64,000 nucleotides of DNA. It comes from Streptomyces litmocidini (GTDB taxonomy: Bacteria > Actinomycetota > Actinomycetes > Streptomycetales > Streptomycetaceae). The stretch covers positions 186,001 to 250,000 of the forward strand of contig NZ_BMTQ01000011.1 of assembly GCF_014649755.1 (NCBI RefSeq), in the 5' to 3' direction. Under the pieces are notes generated by a model that saw only the letters and a program-made list of their open reading frames with translations, had not been told where the DNA came from and did not search any database. The position numbers and the translations under genes are program-made. The first letter of the stretch is position 1. Each line of letters begins with the position of its first letter. Below are positions 52,599 to 60,371 of this stretch, one piece after another.

Positions 52599-55184
52599 CT
52601 ACTGCTGGGGCAGGACCGGCAGGAGTTTCGGGAGGTGGCCGTCCGAGGACCTCGCCGTGTGGCGGCGTTCCTCCGGCACCTCGCCGTACAGCGTCGTCCG
52701 GGGACGGGCCGGCCGCCCCGCCGCCTCCGCGATCGCCTCCAGGTCGCGGATCGAGCGGTACGAGCCGTAACCGGAGCCCGCCATCCGGGAGATGGTCTCC
52801 TCCATCAGCGTCCCGCCCAGGTCGTTCGCGCCCGAGCGGAGCATCTCGGCCGCGCCCTCCGCGCCCAGCTTCACCCAGCTGGTCTGGATGTGGGGGATCC
52901 AGGGGTGGAGGAGGAGGCGGGCCATGGCCGTCACCGCGCGGTTGTCGCGGACCGTCGGGCCCGGGCGGGCGATGCCCGCCAGGTAGACGGGTGCGTTGGT
53001 GTGGATGAAGGGGAGGGTCACGAACTCGGTGAAGCCACCGGTCTCCTGCTGGATGCGGGAGAGCGTGCGGAAGTGGCCGAGCCAGTGCCGGGGCTGGTCG
53101 ACGTGCCCGTACATCATCGTCGAGCTGGAGCGGATGCCCAGCTCGTGGGCCGTCCTGACGACCTCGATCCACGTCGCCGTCGGCAGCTTGCCCTTCGTCA
53201 GCACCCAGCGGACCTCGTCGTCCAGGATCTCCGCCGCCGTGCCGGGGATCGAGTCGAGGCCCGCCTCCTTCGCCGCCGTGAGCCATTCCCGGAGGGAGAG
53301 GCCCGTGCGGGAGGCGCCGTTGACGACCTCCATCGGCGAGAAGGCGTGCACGTGCATCCCGGGGACCCGTTCCTTCACCGCGCGCGCGATGTCGAAGTAG
53401 GCCGTGCCGGGCAGGTCGGGGTGGATGCCGCCCTGCATGCAGACCTCGACGGCGCCGACGTCCCAGGCCTGCTGGGCGCGGTCCGCGACCTGGTCCAGCG
53501 ACAGCGTGTACGCGTCGGCGTCGGTGCGCCGCTGGGCGAAGGCGCAGAAACGGCAGCCGGTGTAGCAGACGTTGGTGAAGTTGATGTTGCGGGTGACGAT
53601 GTACGTGACCTCGTCGCCGACCGCCGAGGCGCGGACGTCGTCCGCGATGCGGGTCAGGGCGTCGAGCGCGGGGCCGTCCGCGTGCAGCAGGGCGAGCGCC
53701 TGGGCGTCGGTGAGCCTCGTCGGGTCGTCGGCGGCCGTGCTGAGCGCCTCGCGGACGTCGGCGTCGACGCGCTCGGGGACCATGCCGGGGGCGGCGGCCT
53801 CGCGGAGAGCCTCCCAGTCCCCGTACACGTCGTCGAAGTCCTCGCGCCGGTCGGACGTGCGGCCCTCGGTGTCGATGGCGGTGTGCAGGTCCGTGCGGCC
53901 GGTGGCGGTGAAGGCCTCGTCGGGCTCCTGCCAGGGCAGGCCGCGGACGGGCGCGTCGGGGTTCGCGAGGCCGGTCTCGGGGTCGGCGAGGGCGCGGACG
54001 TGCGGGAGGAGCCGGGGGTCGAGCCAGGGTTCACCGCGCCGCACGAACTCCGGGTACACGCAGAGTCGTTCGCGCAGTTCGAAGCCGGCGGCCCGCGACC
54101 GGGCGGCCAGTTCGTCGATCTTCGGCCAGGGGCGCTCGGGGTTGACGTGGTCGATGGTGAGCGGGGAGACGCCGCCCCAGTCGTCGATGCCGGCGGCGAT
54201 CAGCCGTTCGTACTCCGAGTCGACGAGGTTCGGCGGGGCCTGGAGGCAGGCGGAGGGTCCCATGATGAGCCGGGCGACGGCGACGGTGGCGACGAGGTCG
54301 TCGAGTTCGGCGTCCGGCATCCCGCGCATCGCCGTGTCCGGCTTGGCGCGGAAGTTCTGGATGATCAGTTCCTGGATCGAGTGGTACGCGCGCGCGATCC
54401 GGCGCAGCGCGAAGAGGGACTCGGCCCGCTCCTCCGGGGTCTCCCCGATGCCGAGCAGCAGCCCCGAGGTGAAGGGGACGGAGGAGCGTCCCGCGTCCTC
54501 CAGGACCCGCAGGCGCACGGCCGGTTCCTTGTCGGGGGACCCGTGGTGGGGGCCGCCGGGCTCGGACCAGAGGCGGGTCGCGGTCGTCTCCAGCATCATG
54601 CCCATGGAGGGCGCGACGGGCTTGAGGCGCTGGAAGTCGGTCCAGGACAGGACTCCGGGGTTGAGGTGGGGCAGGAGCCCCGTCTCCTCCAGGATGCGGA
54701 TCGCCATGGCCCGCACGTACGCGACGGTGTCGTCGTACCCGTGGGCGTCGAGCCACTCGCGGGCCTCGGGCCAGCGGTCCTCGGGCTTGTCGCCGAGGGT
54801 GATCAGGGCCTCCTTGCAGCCCGCCTCGGCGCCGCGGCGGGCGACGTCGAGGACCTCGTCCGGCGACATGAACATCCCGTGTCCGTCCCGGCGCAGCTTG
54901 CCCGGGACGGTGACGAACGTGCAGTAGTGGCACTTGTCCCGGCAGAGCCGGGTGAGCGGTATGAACACGCTCTTCGAGTACGTGACGACCCCCGGCCGTC
55001 CGGCCGCCTCCAGACCGGCGTCCCGCACGCGCCCCGCGGACGCCACCAGATCCGCCAGGTCCTCCCCCCGCGCCCGCAGCAGCACGGCGGCCTCGGCGAC
55101 ATCGAGCGCGACCCCGTCCCTGGCCCGCTTCAGGGCGCGGCGCATGGCGTTCTCGGTGGGTCGTCCTGCCTGGTGATCCGTCAT
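52599..55184 (-). CDS. fbiC: FO synthase (7,8-didemethyl-8-hydroxy-5-deazariboflavin synthase)
   Basis: Bifunctional radical-SAM enzyme making the deazaflavin FO of coenzyme F420 from tyrosine and a ribityl-pyrimidine. At 861 residues it is the fused FbiC form (CofG plus CofH). The CofG half has Cys81, Cys85 and Cys88 (CRDKCHYC) and the CofH half Cys540, Cys544 and Cys547 (CYTGCRFC), both CxxxCxxC cluster sites. GIGETPEERAESLFALRRIA and DVGAVEVCMQGGIHPDLPG are typical surrounding blocks. A luciferase-like oxidoreductase gene lies directly upstream on the same strand. Confidence 0.96.
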   Translation of the reverse strand: MTDHQAGRPTENAMRRALKRARDGVALDVAEAAVLLRARGEDLADLVASAGRVRDAGLEAAGRPGVVTYSKSVFIPLTRLCRDKCHYCTFVTVPGKLRRDGHGMFMSPDEVLDVARRGAEAGCKEALITLGDKPEDRWPEAREWLDAHGYDDTVAYVRAMAIRILEETGLLPHLNPGVLSWTDFQRLKPVAPSMGMMLETTATRLWSEPGGPHHGSPDKEPAVRLRVLEDAGRSSVPFTSGLLLGIGETPEERAESLFALRRIARAYHSIQELIIQNFRAKPDTAMRGMPDAELDDLVATVAVARLIMGPSACLQAPPNLVDSEYERLIAAGIDDWGGVSPLTIDHVNPERPWPKIDELAARSRAAGFELRERLCVYPEFVRRGEPWLDPRLLPHVRALADPETGLANPDAPVRGLPWQEPDEAFTATGRTDLHTAIDTEGRTSDRREDFDDVYGDWEALREAAAPGMVPERVDADVREALSTAADDPTRLTDAQALALLHADGPALDALTRIADDVRASAVGDEVTYIVTRNINFTNVCYTGCRFCAFAQRRTDADAYTLSLDQVADRAQQAWDVGAVEVCMQGGIHPDLPGTAYFDIARAVKERVPGMHVHAFSPMEVVNGASRTGLSLREWLTAAKEAGLDSIPGTAAEILDDEVRWVLTKGKLPTATWIEVVRTAHELGIRSSSTMMYGHVDQPRHWLGHFRTLSRIQQETGGFTEFVTLPFIHTNAPVYLAGIARPGPTVRDNRAVTAMARLLLHPWIPHIQTSWVKLGAEGAAEMLRSGANDLGGTLMEETISRMAGSGYGSYRSIRDLEAIAEAAGRPARPRTTLYGEVPEERRHTARSSDGHLPKLLPVLPQQ

Positions 55185-55215
55185 GAACCGAGCATACGAG
55201 CGCTCCCCGGCACAG

Positions 55216-55245
55216 CGGTTCGGGTCCCCGCAGGAACCCGAACCG
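55216..55245 (-). terminator. Hairpin between the luciferase-like gene and fbiC
   Basis: Perfect 10-bp stem CGGTTCGGGT/ACCCGAACCG with a 10-base loop, 19 bases after the oxidoreductase stop and 32 bases before the fbiC start. It suggests the two genes are not one simple transcript. Confidence 0.6.
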
Positions 55246-55263
55246 GCCGCTCCCCGGAGAGGC

Positions 55264-56094
55264 TCAGAGGTAGCGCGCGTACGCGTCCAGGACGGTCAGG
55301 ACCTCCGACTCGTCGCCCGGCGGGAGTTGGAGGACCACCTCGTCGCAGCCCAGCTCCTCGTAGTGGGCGATCTTGCCGGGGTTCGGGAGGACCGCGTACG
55401 GGACGATCCGGAGGGCCTCCGGGGCGCGGCCGGCCTCCTCCCAGGCCTCGCGGAGGACGGGGAGGGACTCCGCCAGGCCCCGGCCGCCGATCGGCATCCA
55501 GCCGTCGGCCTGCGCGGCGACCTGCGCGAAGAGCTTCGGGCCCGCCGCGCCGCCCAGGAGGACGCGCGGGGCGCCGCCGGCCGGCTTGGGCCAGGCCTCC
55601 GAGGCCCGTACGGAGTCGCCGTGCTCCCCCTCGTACGCGGTCGGTCCGGGTGCCCACAGGGCCCGCATCAGGTCGAGGCGCTCGCGGCCGAGCTCGCGGC
55701 GGGTGGGCCAGTCGACGCCGTGGTCGGCGGCCTCCTCCCGGTTCCAGCCGACGCCGACGCCCAGGGTGAACCGGCCCCCGGAGAGGTGGTCGAGGGTGGC
55801 GACCTGCTTGGCGAGCACGATCGGGTCGTGCTGGGTGATCAGGGTGATGCCGGTGCCGAGGCCGAGGCGTTCGGTGACGGCCGCGGCCTGTCCCAGGGCC
55901 ACGAGCGGGTCGAGCGTCCGGGCGTACTCCCGGGGCAGTTCCCCGCCCGCCGGGTAGGGCGTCTCGCGGGAGACGGGGATGTGGGTGTGCTCGGGGAGGT
56001 AGAGCCCCGCGAAGCCGCGCCGCTCCAGCTCGCGCGCGAGCCGTACGGGGCCGATGGTCTCGTCGGTCAGGAAGATCGTGGTCGAGATCCGCAT
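55264..56094 (-). CDS. LLM class F420-dependent oxidoreductase
   Basis: Luciferase-like TIM-barrel oxidoreductase, 276 residues. Family blocks are RISTTIFLTDETIGPVRLAR, RGFAGLYLPEHTHIPVSR, GTGITLITQHDPIVLAKQVA and TLDHLSGGRFTLGVGVGWN. The last is the signature of actinobacterial F420-binding LLM enzymes (TIGR03619-like). Its position next to fbiC supports F420 rather than FMN as cofactor, by inference. Substrate unknown. ATG 56094 is the natural start of the barrel. Confidence 0.88.
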   Translation of the reverse strand: MRISTTIFLTDETIGPVRLARELERRGFAGLYLPEHTHIPVSRETPYPAGGELPREYARTLDPLVALGQAAAVTERLGLGTGITLITQHDPIVLAKQVATLDHLSGGRFTLGVGVGWNREEAADHGVDWPTRRELGRERLDLMRALWAPGPTAYEGEHGDSVRASEAWPKPAGGAPRVLLGGAAGPKLFAQVAAQADGWMPIGGRGLAESLPVLREAWEEAGRAPEALRIVPYAVLPNPGKIAHYEELGCDEVVLQLPPGDESEVLTVLDAYARYL

Positions 56095-56226
56095 AGCGGA
56101 ACGGTAGGGCGTGGGGCGCGGATTTCCGAGGGGTGCGACGAGCGGCGCGGCGAGGGATCCGGCGGTTCCCTCCGGTCCGTTCGAAAACCGCCTGCGGCTT
56201 CCCGCACCGCCCCCTACCGTGTCCGG

Positions 56227-56967
56227 GTGCTGAACCGAATCGAGACGTACTACGACGCCGTCCCCCGCTCCGCCGCCCGCGCCGAGGACTTCGGGCCGCT
56301 GACCCTCTTCGTACGGGAGGGAGGGGGCTGGCCCTACTACGCCCGCCCGGCGCTCGGGCACCGGGGCCAGGTGTCCCCCGGGGCCGTGGAGGAGGTGCGG
56401 GCCCGGCAGCGGGAGCTGGGGGTCCCCGAGGCCTTCGAGTGGGTGGCGGAGACGACCCCGGGGCTGCGGGCCGCCGTGGAGGCGACCGGCCTCACTGTGC
56501 ACGAGCACCCCCTGATGGTCCTGGAGGGCGAGCCCCTCGCCGTGCCGGAGCCCGAGGACGTCACCGTACGGATGGTGGGCGCCGACGACTCCGCCCTGGA
56601 GAGCGCCGTCGCCGCCCCGTACGCCGCCTTCGGGGCGGAGCCGCAGCCCGGCAGCACCGCCCAGGTCGCGCAGCGCCTCACGGCGGGCCTGACCCGGCTC
56701 GCCGCGGCCCTGGACGCCACCGGGAGCGCCCTCTCGGCCGGCCAGCACCAGCCCGTCGGGGGCGTCTCCGAGGTCGTCGGCGTCGGCACCGTCCCGGCGG
56801 CGCGGCGCCGGGGCCTCGGGCTCGCGGTCACGGCCGCGCTCGTCGCGGACGCCCGCGCCCACGGCGCGGAGCTCGTGTTCCTCACGGCCTCGGACGCGGA
56901 CGTGGCCCGGCTCTACGGCCGGCTCGGCTTCCGCACGGTGGCGACCGCCCTGATCGCGGAGGCCTGA
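56227..56967 (+). CDS. GNAT family acetyltransferase
   Basis: 246 residues. The C-terminal half holds the GNAT domain: VVGVGTVPAARRRGLGLAVT is the acetyl-CoA loop (R-R-x-G-L-G) and FLTASDADVARLYGRLGFRT the final strand. The N-terminal half is a degenerate copy of the fold, as in two-domain GNATs, with GWPYYARPALG near residue 37. The GTG start gives VLNRIETYYDAVPR. Substrate unknown. Its stop codon lies in a short tandem repeat. Confidence 0.85.
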   Translation: MLNRIETYYDAVPRSAARAEDFGPLTLFVREGGGWPYYARPALGHRGQVSPGAVEEVRARQRELGVPEAFEWVAETTPGLRAAVEATGLTVHEHPLMVLEGEPLAVPEPEDVTVRMVGADDSALESAVAAPYAAFGAEPQPGSTAQVAQRLTAGLTRLAAALDATGSALSAGQHQPVGGVSEVVGVGTVPAARRRGLGLAVTAALVADARAHGAELVFLTASDADVARLYGRLGFRTVATALIAEA

Positions 56968-57033
56968 TCGCGGGGCCTGATCACGGGGGGGGCTGAGCAC
57001 GGGGGCCTGATCACGGGGGGCTGAGCACGGGGG
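56961..57033. repeat. Approx. 28-30 bp tandem repeat at a gene end
   Basis: Two near copies of GGCCTGATCACGGGGGG continuing GGCTGAGCACGGG (lengths 30 and 28, differing in the G-run), preceded by a partial copy that includes the acetyltransferase stop codon. Confidence 0.8.
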
Positions 57034-57141
57034 CCGAAAAGAATCCCGGAAAAGTTCTCCGGTCGTGTCACATCCTCGGCGCGCGGTCCGTCAGTGCGGT
57101 GAAAGCGACGCACGAGCGACGGAGAACGAGGAGTGCTCACC

Positions 57142-57609
57142 ATGGCGCACACGCCCCAGGCCCGCATGACCAACCCCGCCCACGTCCTGGCCGACGCGGG
57201 TCCGGCGATCCAGAACCTGATCAAGGCCACCCGTCAGGGCGGGGTCGACGAGTCGATCCTGGAGCTGGTGCACCTGCGGGCCAGCCAGATCAACAACTGC
57301 GGCTTCTGCGTCGACTACGGCGCCAAGAGCGCCAGGAAGAACGGCGTCGGCGACGAGAAGCTGTTCGCGGTCGCGGCCTGGCGCGAGGCGCCCTACTTCT
57401 CCGACGAGGAGCGCGCGGCCCTCGCCCTCGCCGAGGCCGCGACCCGGCTCGCCGACGTCTCGGACGCGGTGCCGGACGAGGTGTGGGACGCGGCCGCCGA
57501 CCACTTCGACGAGAAGCAGCTCGCCGCGATCGTGCTGATGGTGGCCGTCACCAACCTGTTCAACCGGCTCAACGTCACCGTCCGGCAGCCGGCGGGCGCG
57601 GGGTTCTGA
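57142..57609 (+). CDS. Carboxymuconolactone decarboxylase (AhpD-like) protein 1
   Basis: 155-residue helical CMD-family protein. The signature ELVHLRASQINNCGFCVDYG carries the redox pair Cys53/Cys56. In AhpD-type peroxidases a His usually follows as CxxCxxxH; here that position is Gly60. YFSDEERAALALAEAATRLA and VTNLFNRLNVTVRQPAG are common to this subfamily. ATG 57142 has GAGGAG 8 bases upstream. It is 83 bases before a paralogue, so the two are probably co-transcribed. Likely a thiol-based antioxidant or detoxifying protein. Confidence 0.9.
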   Translation: MAHTPQARMTNPAHVLADAGPAIQNLIKATRQGGVDESILELVHLRASQINNCGFCVDYGAKSARKNGVGDEKLFAVAAWREAPYFSDEERAALALAEAATRLADVSDAVPDEVWDAAADHFDEKQLAAIVLMVAVTNLFNRLNVTVRQPAGAGF

Positions 57610-57692
57610 CCATCGGCCCGACGCCCTCGCACGGCCGGGGCGCAGCGCCCGGTCCGCTTCCCGACACCCGTACGCATCCCGAGGAGTCCTTC

Positions 57693-58151
57693 GTGTCCGC
57701 ACGCATGCCCAACCCCGCCGCCGTCCTGCCCGGGGCCATGCCGGCGATCCTCCAGCTCGTCAAGACCGTCCAGTCGGGCGGCGACGTGCCCGCCACCACC
57801 CTCGACCTGGTCCACCTCCGGGCGAGCCAGATCAACGGCTGCGGGTACTGCGTGGTCGGCGGGGCCCTGAAGTCGCGGAAGGAGGGCGAGACGGACGAGC
57901 GGCTGCACGCCGTCGCGGCCTGGCGGGAGACCCCGTACTTCACGGAGGAGGAGCGGGCGGCGCTGGCCCTCGCCGAGTACGCGACCCGGCTCGCGGACCG
58001 CCCGGACGCCGTGCCGGACGCGGTGTGGGACGAGGCGGCCCGGCACTACGACGAGAAGCAGCTGGCGCAGCTCGTGCTGTGGCTCGGGCTCACCAACCTC
58101 TTCAACCGAGTCAACGCGACGACCCGGCAGCCGGCCGGCGCGACCTGGTAG
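57693..58151 (+). CDS. Carboxymuconolactone decarboxylase (AhpD-like) protein 2
   Basis: 152-residue paralogue of the preceding protein, roughly 60 % alike by eye. Cys50/Cys53 lie in HLRASQINGCGYCVVGGALK; the expected His is again Gly (position 57). YFTEEERAALALAEYATRLA and LTNLFNRVNATTRQPAG align with the first copy. GTG 57693 has GAGGAG 6 bases upstream. The pair looks like a recent tandem duplication that could form a heteromer. Confidence 0.9.
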   Translation: MSARMPNPAAVLPGAMPAILQLVKTVQSGGDVPATTLDLVHLRASQINGCGYCVVGGALKSRKEGETDERLHAVAAWRETPYFTEEERAALALAEYATRLADRPDAVPDAVWDEAARHYDEKQLAQLVLWLGLTNLFNRVNATTRQPAGATW

Positions 58152-58220
58152 CCGTCGCGAGGGGCGACCGGATGGCCGTCGCGAGGCGCGGCCGGATGGC
58201 CGTCGCGAGGGGCGGGGCGG
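58151..58220. repeat. 24-bp tandem repeat after the AhpD-like pair
   Basis: Units 58151-58174, 58175-58198 and 58199-58220; each starts GCCGTCGCGAGG. The first unit begins at the last base of the stop codon. Confidence 0.85.
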
Positions 58221-58264
58221 CCCGCGGTCGTAACCGGAGCTGTGTCGTCCGCGTTGGAGCGGGC

Positions 58265-58483
58265 ATGAAGAGGATCCTCACCGCAGCCGCCCTGACCGTC
58301 TTCGCCGCCGCCGGTGCCGCCGGCGCGGCCGCCGGGACCGCGGCCGCCGACACCGGCGGCATGAACCTTCCCTCGGTCGTCCCGCTCAGCGGCGTCCTGA
58401 CCCCCAAGGCGAGGCCGGCCGGCGCACCCGGCCTGCCGCCCGCCAACGCGGCGGTGGAACGCCTGCTGCCCGGCCGCCACTGA
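58265..58483 (+). CDS. Small secreted protein
   Basis: 72 residues with a clear signal peptide (MKRILTAAALTVFAAAGAAG, cleavage likely after AAA-D near residue 29). The mature part of about 43 residues is TGGMNLPSVVPLSGVLTPKA and a Pro-rich remainder ending VERLLPGRH, without cysteines. ATG 58265 follows GGAG by 6 bases. Similar short secreted proteins are common in Streptomyces; function unknown. Confidence 0.75.
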   Translation: MKRILTAAALTVFAAAGAAGAAAGTAAADTGGMNLPSVVPLSGVLTPKARPAGAPGLPPANAAVERLLPGRH

Positions 58484-58500
58484 CCGGTACGGAGAACGCC

Positions 58501-58535
58501 GAAGGCGGCTGGCCCCCCACGGGCCCGCCGCCTTC
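58501..58535. terminator. Bidirectional hairpin terminator
   Basis: GAAGGCGGC/GCCGCCTTC outer stem with an inner GGCCC/GGGCC stem, between the convergent secreted-protein and permease genes. Confidence 0.75.
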
Positions 58536-58562
58536 GCGTTTCCGGGACGCCCCGGGAGGGCG

Positions 58563-60134
58563 TCAGTCCTCGACCACCAGCGCCGGGGTCTCCTTGGTGA
58601 GGACCTCGCCGCGGAAGAACGCGGGGCTCCTGCGCTGCATGACCAGCATGATCACCACGCCGAGGAGCAGCAGGCCGACGCCGATCACGAAGACCGAGCC
58701 GACGCCGAGGACCGAGGAGCCGGAGCCGTAGGCCGGGTCCCACATGTCGTAGAGCGTCTTGCCGAAGACGGCGGTCAGCATCAGGCCGCCGAGGAACGGG
58801 ATCACGCCCTTGAAGGCGAGGTCGCGGGCGGAGCGGAAGAGCTCGGCGCGGAAGAACCAGACGCAGGCGAAGGCCGTCAGCGCGTAGTAGAAGCAGATCA
58901 TCAGGCCGAGCGCGTAGATGGTGTCGACCAGGACGTTCTCGCTGACCAGGGTCATCACGGTGTAGAAGACGCCGGTGGCGACGCCGGCCACGATCGTGGC
59001 CTTGCCGGGGACCTTGAAGACGGGGTGGACCCGGGCGAAGGACGGCGGCAGCGCCTCGTAGCTGGACATGGCGAGGACCGTGCGGGCGACCGGGATGAAG
59101 GTGGTCTGCAGGCTCGCGGCGGCGGAGGCGAGGACGGCCACGAAGAGCGCGATGCCGAGGACGGGGCCCATGACGGGGCCCGCGAGGGCGGCGAAGACGT
59201 TGTCGGAGGTCTCCGGGTTGGCGAGGCCGAGGCCCTTGTCGCCGGAGCCGACGACCATCTGGGCGGCGACGCCGGTGGCCAGGTAGGAGCCCACCAGGAC
59301 GACCATCGAGATGAGCGCGGCGCGGCCCGGGGTCTTGTCGCTGTCGGTGGTCTCCTCGTTGGCCGTGAGGCAGGTGTCCCAGCCCCAGTACATGAAGATC
59401 GACAGCGAGAGGCCTGCGGTGAAGGCGGCGAAGGAGCCGACGGAGAAGGGGTTGAGCCAGGACCAGGAGAAGCTCACCCCGGTCGGGAAGTCGACCGAGC
59501 CGGCCTTGGAGAAGGCCATGACGACGAAGACCGCGAGGACGGCCAGCTGGAGGCCGACGAGGGTGTACTGCACGCCCTTGGTGGCGGTCATGCCGCGGTA
59601 GCTGATCGCGGTCGCGGCGGCGATCAGGGTGAGGCAGGTGAGGATGTGGACGGCCTTGTTGTCGTCCAGGGCGGCGATCGAGGGGTTGCCGCTGATCTCC
59701 CCGGCGAGCAGCCAGAAGTACGAGGTCGCGACGCCGGCCAGGTTGGACAGCACGATGATCGTCGCGATGACCAGGCCCCAGCCGCACATCCAGCCGACCT
59801 TGGGGCCGAAGGCCTTCACGGTCCAGGTGAAGGAGGTGCCGCAGTCCGGCATGCGCTTGTTGAGCTCGCGGTAGGCGAACGCGACGAGCAGCATCGGCAG
59901 GAAGCCCGCGAGGAAGACGGCGGGCATCTGCAGCCCGACCTCGCCGGCGGTGGAGCCGAGCGTGGAGGTCAGGCAGTAGACGGGGGCGACGGTCGAGATG
60001 CCGATGACGGCACTGCCGAGGAGGCCCACGGAGTTGCCGCCGAGGCCCTTGGTGCGCACGCCGGGGGTGCCTCCCGGGGCGTCGACGCCCCCTGCCGTGT
60101 CTCCGGCCTGCGGCCGCACGTCCACCTGAGTCAT
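58563..60134 (-). CDS. APC family amino acid/amine permease
   Basis: 523-residue membrane transporter with 12 helices. The helix 1 glycine-rich motif is IGISTVAPVYCLTSTLGS (APC-type break), and a second conserved block is SLSIFMYWGWDTCLTANEET (helix 6). Probable substrate: an amino acid or polyamine/amine, judged from the downstream-reading aldehyde dehydrogenase and D-aminoacylase genes upstream on the same strand. ATG 60134 gives the usual MTQVDVRPQ start; ATG 60164 is possible. The 237-base leader contains a long inverted repeat. Confidence 0.88.
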   Translation of the reverse strand: MTQVDVRPQAGDTAGGVDAPGGTPGVRTKGLGGNSVGLLGSAVIGISTVAPVYCLTSTLGSTAGEVGLQMPAVFLAGFLPMLLVAFAYRELNKRMPDCGTSFTWTVKAFGPKVGWMCGWGLVIATIIVLSNLAGVATSYFWLLAGEISGNPSIAALDDNKAVHILTCLTLIAAATAISYRGMTATKGVQYTLVGLQLAVLAVFVVMAFSKAGSVDFPTGVSFSWSWLNPFSVGSFAAFTAGLSLSIFMYWGWDTCLTANEETTDSDKTPGRAALISMVVLVGSYLATGVAAQMVVGSGDKGLGLANPETSDNVFAALAGPVMGPVLGIALFVAVLASAAASLQTTFIPVARTVLAMSSYEALPPSFARVHPVFKVPGKATIVAGVATGVFYTVMTLVSENVLVDTIYALGLMICFYYALTAFACVWFFRAELFRSARDLAFKGVIPFLGGLMLTAVFGKTLYDMWDPAYGSGSSVLGVGSVFVIGVGLLLLGVVIMLVMQRRSPAFFRGEVLTKETPALVVED

Positions 60135-60223
60135 GAACTCGACGTTAAATGCTGCGGTTTCCATATCCGGAGGGACTTGCTCCGCTCAAGTGATCGATCA
60201 TGACCTTGTATTGCGGGGGTCGA

Positions 60224-60303
60224 ATCGGACACTCGCCGATGATTGAAAGATCGACCAACCGAGCGGGCCGGGAAACCGATAGCCCCGACGACGAGTGTCC
60301 GAT
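60224..60303. promoter_or_regulatory. 12-bp inverted repeat upstream of permease
   Basis: ATCGGACACTCG at 60224-60235 is exactly inverted at 60292-60303 (CGAGTGTCCGAT), arms 56 bases apart. It is too far apart for a simple terminator stem and better fits two half-sites of one regulator. It lies 90-170 bases before the permease start. Confidence 0.55.
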
Positions 60304-60371
60304 ATGCGGGAACCGCAGCTGCGCCCCAAATGTCCGTTTCAAAATTTTCCAAAGAAATTTTCGAGACGGTC

